Shown piece after piece: positions 61,801-64,000 of a stretch of DNA of 64,000 nucleotides (the stretch's first letter is position 1; the number at the start of each line of letters is the position of its first letter). The stretch is taken from NCBI GenBank assembly GCA_032595675.1, contig JAVQMD010000001.1, forward strand, positions 248,001 through 312,000. The letters run 5' to 3'. The notes under the pieces are model-generated. The model saw only the letters and a program-made list of their open reading frames with translations, made no database searches and was not told the DNA's origin. Made by a program: the position numbers and the translations under genes. Source of the DNA: Candidatus Electrothrix rattekaaiensis. GTDB taxonomy: Bacteria; Desulfobacterota; Desulfobulbia; Desulfobulbales; Desulfobulbaceae.

Positions 61801-63999
61801 TGGTCACATTTGTATACAGTGCGTCCGTGCCGGGGTCAACCACGCCGTCGCCGTCTTCATCCTGATACAGAGAGACCGTTAGACCTTCTACACCCGGCTC
61901 ATTCGCGCCTTGAATGCCGTCGCCGTCCAGGTCGTAATAGATCGTGCCGTCAATCTGGCGGCTGTCATTGGGCGGCTGATAGCCGAAATTGCGGTCAAAA
62001 AGAACTTGACCGCCGGAAGCTGTAAAGTTTATATCTCCGTCAATAGTAGCATCATTGCCTGGATTGGGGTCTGCACCATCTATTGTCTCCTGCGTTGGAG
62101 TCCATGTGTCGGTAGCCAAGGTACCAGTGGCTCCAGTTTCACCCTGTGTTAAAACATTGATGCGATAGCCCTGTCCATCAGGCAATCCTGTAAACTCATA
62201 AAATCCGTTGGCATCTGTGATGATTTCCAAAGGATCGCCGTTTGAATCCAATAAAACATTACCAGTGTTCGGATCAGTGAGCTGCACGGTAATACCGCTC
62301 AGGCCGTTTTCACCATCTTCCTGTTCACCGTTCCCGTTGACATCTTCCCAGATATAGCCGGAAACTGCTCCGGTATCAATTCCGTAGCCGAAATCTATAT
62401 TGGAAGCATCATCGTAGGTTCCTGTTCCACCAACTTTAAGAAACCCATCAACATTCACATTATTTAAACTGTCCGAGTCACTTGGATTAGACCACCATTG
62501 GTCGTCTGCGGTCCCCGAACCTGAAGTCGGTGTGCTGGAAGCATCGGAAGGTGCCGCTGTAATATCTCCGCCATAAGGTGTAGTTGCCGGAGCCTTTACA
62601 TAGTAATAGCCTTCTGTGACGCCTTCAAAGATGTAATTACCATCTGCGTCAGTCGTGCTTGTTGCCACAACAGCCCAGCTTAACGAGTTAGTGACACACT
62701 CATTGCCGTCCATATTCGTTTGAATTATACCAGTATCTGTTTCAACACAAGCCCATAACTCCACAGTCTGACCAGGAAGGTAGGTGTCTACGGCTGAATT
62801 ATCACCTGTAGTAGAGTCCCAGCCATCGGAATTTTTATCAGAAAACAAAGTCCCGCTGATGTCGATTGCCGGTACAAGATACACCTCTGCTGTTGCTTCG
62901 CCGGAGTTGACTATCCGCCCGTCACCCATCTTGGCATCGCCGTCCGCCACTCTGGCGGTGTTCTGAATATCATTCAGTGTACCTGTAGTGCCGTTAATAC
63001 CTTTCATGGTCACGGTAACCACTTTTGACTCCCCAGGAGCAAGCGGTCCGAGATTATCCCATACCTGGGTTGTGGTAGTACCACTGTCGATCCAGCTATC
63101 TCGTTCAGGAGAAGAACTTTGATAGCTCAACTGTGTATTATTGTATTCGTCCTGCAGTTTGACTTCGGTAATGATATCATTGCTGCCTGAAGCACATGGT
63201 TCGGAGGAGGTGACCTGAAGAGTAACAGCATCCACCTCTAAGTACAGAGTATCTGCCCCTCCCCCCTTAGCCGTTTGAAGTGTTATTCGAAGGTCTGCTA
63301 TCTCCGACCATTGCCAAGTTTCAGTGGTACGATCTCCATAAAGATCAGTATAGGCGTAGGTTGAACCTGTAATAATATCCGCAACAGAAAGTGGTACAGA
63401 AGTAACTTCTTCAGTAAAAGCCCCTGGCGGGTCGGTTTTATAAATAGCTGCGGTTATTGTTTGGGAAGTAATCGCTCCTGAATCAGCACGGAGTTGCGGG
63501 CTATGCACAATCATTTGCACATCAACAATCGATCCTGCAGCGACCGGCGCAGTAAACCCACCCCAGATTTCTGGATCTGCCTGACTGGAAATAGTAGCCA
63601 CAGCCGACTCACCGTCAATACTGTAAACATTATCTTGGTCGGACCAAGCAGAGTTATTGGCTGGTGACTCATTGAAAGATGGAAACAATGTATAAACACA
63701 CTGCCCACCAACATTAGTACCGCTTGCAGGCAACCGGTTTTTGACGGTCAAATTATAGGTAATATCTTCACCATCTCCATAAGGCCCCGCACCGTCCACG
63801 GCAACTTTCGTCACTTCCAGCGGCGGCAAGAAACCAAAATCCACACCAGTCACGTCCGTCACATCTACAGGTGTAGTATCAGCAGGCAATACTATTGACG
63901 TCGTTGGTACAGCACCACCTGTCAAATCACCGTCATTATCATCAACAACAACAATAAACTTGGCATCAGGAAGATTGGTAAAACTATAGTCACCGGTTG
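55871..63999 (-). CDS. Giant secreted SdrD-repeat / GEVED / gingipain-type (C25) peptidase, N-terminus outside window
   Basis: At least 2708 residues; the frame is open to the right edge, and TTG 63925 is not the true start. Reading from the visible N-side: end of one SdrD/CNA-B repeat, a DUF11-like module, then about ten more SdrD-type repeats, each with a DxNGDG-like calcium loop, a GxYxFxGLPxGxYxV core and a closing DFGYxPP. A GEVED-like domain (AWIDFNGDGSFN…NGEVEDYLFDL) lies between repeats 8 and 9. An Fn3-like linker (VVLEWKTASEIGTIGFLLER) follows. The last 450 residues form a C25 peptidase domain with catalytic His (HYTGHSSW, codon 56279-56281) and Cys (VSMACSS, codon 56174-56176). The repeats make a calcium-stiffened stalk holding the cysteine peptidase off the cell. 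It ends LLGDPAAHIPVMYQ, with no sorting tail. Confidence 0.9.
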   Translation of the reverse strand, partial: TGDYSFTNLPDAKFIVVVDDNDGDLTGGAVPTTSIVLPADTTPVDVTDVTGVDFGFLPPLEVTKVAVDGAGPYGDGEDITYNLTVKNRLPASGTNVGGQCVYTLFPSFNESPANNSAWSDQDNVYSIDGESAVATISSQADPEIWGGFTAPVAAGSIVDVQMIVHSPQLRADSGAITSQTITAAIYKTDPPGAFTEEVTSVPLSVADIITGSTYAYTDLYGDRTTETWQWSEIADLRITLQTAKGGGADTLYLEVDAVTLQVTSSEPCASGSNDIITEVKLQDEYNNTQLSYQSSSPERDSWIDSGTTTTQVWDNLGPLAPGESKVVTVTMKGINGTTGTLNDIQNTARVADGDAKMGDGRIVNSGEATAEVYLVPAIDISGTLFSDKNSDGWDSTTGDNSAVDTYLPGQTVELWACVETDTGIIQTNMDGNECVTNSLSWAVVATSTTDADGNYIFEGVTEGYYYVKAPATTPYGGDITAAPSDASSTPTSGSGTADDQWWSNPSDSDSLNNVNVDGFLKVGGTGTYDDASNIDFGYGIDTGAVSGYIWEDVNGNGEQEDGENGLSGITVQLTDPNTGNVLLDSNGDPLEIITDANGFYEFTGLPDGQGYRINVLTQGETGATGTLATDTWTPTQETIDGADPNPGNDATIDGDINFTASGGQVLFDRNFGYQPPNDSRQIDGTIYYDLDGDGIQGANEPGVEGLTVSLYQDEDGDGVVDPGTDALYTNVTTNPDGSYSFPDLPSQNFIVVVDDTPIGTYQQIEDPDVAPGGGVCVGTQCDGDGKADVTGGNVTGLDFGYQPPQDENAISGLVWTDLDGDTVKNSSAEAGIGDVTVTLQWTPDNGTTWFDLDTQPASDGTTDVDGDGNIDPVGSYHFGDLPNGTYRVAVSETDANLPKGLGDAIYTPTTGTDEGTTRYFEQTLSGSTTSENNNFGFTPTGVIGDSIYWDVNGDGTQGTGEPGIAGVEVYLCTEPVASVPCDPSDPEYVGTTTTDADGKYLFYGLPDDNYTVAVGSIPGSPAQTADPDNNGLVCTDPLASTCDNSQDVAINGNSYMGADFGYEPPLFIGDQLFIDTNNSGGDMDATDVAIPYVTVTLTDCGTDGCGDAGDVVYITETDENGNYAFVEGLVDGNKYTVTVDTGDQDWPTEYGTLTPSYNGHDSGALDNSIELTLGSTPVDDADLGYQFTPVNDLSGTICLEGSTGNGYCGAGAVGETDPFDPASELPYEGTTVYVSKWTDADGDGIVDAGELVPITQTVTDAEGKYAFTGLPSVSGTNESYLVSLDAPADLLNLTTAVANTPATGLKEYTDLDGYTSSAWQSITPSTTNTEGLDFAFEQTVAFDFGDLPLPFETKLGIDGARHIVPETPNLYLGAGVSAEVDGQPSAGAIADDDDGVVQVGTWFEGAGGGTVSVTTYGAGHLVAWIDFNGDGSFNGTGEMIINEAIGTPGATVADQNISFTIPAGGLSSPGYARFRFFPKGAPALELPKYAFKGEAKNGEVEDYLFDLSPPSSIGDSILLDTDGDGAPDQGIEGAVVELQNEFCNPGVDCPTVVTDANGKYLFTGLGTGTYTVVVKSLPSNLPTGTQQIYDPDSTLDAQTVVNITAPGTEYLDADFWYGPNVPTTGNIGDRIWNDADGDGVQDMGESGLGGVTVALKYSDGSTVYEADGTTAVTAETGPDGSYLFTGVAPDSYKVVVDTTTLPTGATQTGDPDGTKDHSTSVSITAAGETVLTADFGYQFSSTPTSDIGDTIYHKDIGGIAGVTVVLKVYDTSISDYVVIAQDVTDSTGKYLFPGLPPGDYTVEVTDTNGQLDSYVLSVDPDSSDGLSESYNVTVASGGGATACSPLISCEDVDFGYDDPVPTYALVSSFNAYVNSENQVVLEWKTASEIGTIGFLLERLNKQSGKYQAITKKFLPGMLTPPHGGTYRYVDKSAKAGSSYTYRVVEVAVNDQGIISGPYTVTAEQPLLANNRMFADGPEGYTLTHQEFSEKQIKRFVARDEFSLKMVAEEKKKTGSTLKIPVSKDGLVYLTAAELATTSGFSENQVVQYLKAKKCLVTLAGESIPVITATTGSGLWFYGQAPERNDIPWNVYLLELGVKGVKMKNTPGRAEESIEEEQSFLAHVKLEENHTPLYLYNINKPLNDFWAWEYVFAYGADAELLHTVDTPYLTGEGIATVTVNLVGVTNRNSGQAPPYKVSVLLNGHDVGTAEWSEEGDYRFRGEVAAELLQEGTNEVRIVSHLNTGVAYSMVFLDSIEVEYQRSYEAVNGELFLANTDYDRVTVKGFKSANVLALDITDSNSVQRVKTLLDKNKAGEYTVTVLTEPGHKYFVTENIGTSVASDMTVDSPSQLRSANNRADYLIITSLDLMKSAQKLADHRAGEGMTVMLIDIEDVQDEFSHGLAAPEAVRDFLSYVYKNWAQVPGYVALIGDGSYDYKDYLGYGASRLPSMLVSTPDGFYPSDNALADVVGDDGVPEFSIGRIPVVDNAELNSYFDKIIDYEHALLKGNRVVTLVTDKSDPLAGDFMSSTNQVDALVSKYFQVNRLDADSLGYSGVKNGITSTLQQGTNILHYTGHSSWIGYGANSSLMSSSGIESMTDLTSPVLMVSMACSSASFGYPAMNSVGESAVLQPGGAAVGFFGATGLSRNYLADILSEGFYRSLSDSETYRFGDAVVQAKQHYFNVKQGEKRYTLDIYNLLGDPAAHIPVMYQ

Positions 64000-64000
64000 T

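Noticed and set aside
63850-63999. TTG 63925 as start of the giant peptidase
   Set aside because: The frame continues to the window edge with typical SdrD-repeat sequence (DYSFTNLPDAKFIVVVDD), so the true start lies outside.

Overview
The window reads as chromosome of a Gram-negative sulfate- or sulfur-metabolising bacterium, most likely in the Desulfobulbales (the cable-bacteria neighbourhood is possible). The evidence is a canonical DsrC with both C-terminal cysteines, an exported superoxide reductase, a Rieske/cytochrome b pair, an LptD outer-membrane protein, hemerythrin and FeoB iron genes, several radical SAM enzymes and an IS1182-type element. The lineage is inferred from gene content only; there is no rRNA or tRNA gene in the window.

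Layout. 1-7.3 kb: end of a lytic transglycosylase, dnaE with an alpha/beta-hydrolase-like follower, an HU-HIG type DNA-binding protein, and a gene-poor patch with a 23-bp tandem repeat. 7.3-14.2 kb: a very large SNF2 helicase, a PpiD-like periplasmic foldase and dsrC. 14.7-18.9 kb: a chagasin-like protein with a Cys/Tyr/Pro repeat tail, a radical SAM/SPASM enzyme, an IS1182-like insertion, and a TPR fragment that looks cut off from the enzyme. 19-29 kb: a eukaryote-type fused hisHF, a membrane diguanylate cyclase, a feoA-Cys-rich peptide-feoA-feoB operon, RNase E/G and a radical SAM protein. 29-37.4 kb: a plus-strand run of lptD, a DHH phosphoesterase, mltB-like, pssA, rsmD, coaD, Rieske and cytochrome b. 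37.4-49.7 kb: mostly minus-strand housekeeping and signalling genes (hemerythrin, a B12-binding-type radical SAM protein, DUF3352-like, superoxide reductase, DUF2304, DUF808, hemG, hybrid kinase), then htpG on plus. 49.7-51.7 kb: tandem Uma2 nucleases and a secreted carboxypeptidase-regulatory-like protein. 52-55.8 kb: a compact minus-strand peptide-modification operon. 55.9 kb to the end: the C-terminal 2.7 thousand residues of a giant SdrD-repeat/gingipain-type (C25) surface peptidase.

Two regions look like little-described ribosomal peptide systems. The first (14.7-18.9 kb) pairs a chagasin-fold protein carrying repeats with a radical SAM/SPASM maturase, and an insertion sequence has apparently separated the maturase from a TPR tail. 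The second (52-55.8 kb) encodes, in transcription order, a PqqD-like recognition protein, a radical SAM/SPASM enzyme, a 63-residue precursor with a YxxPxL leader motif and a terminal serine, an HprK-like kinase, a secreted choice-of-anchor-J-like protein and an S24/S26 peptidase. A strong hairpin separates that operon from the giant peptidase gene with almost no room for a promoter between them.
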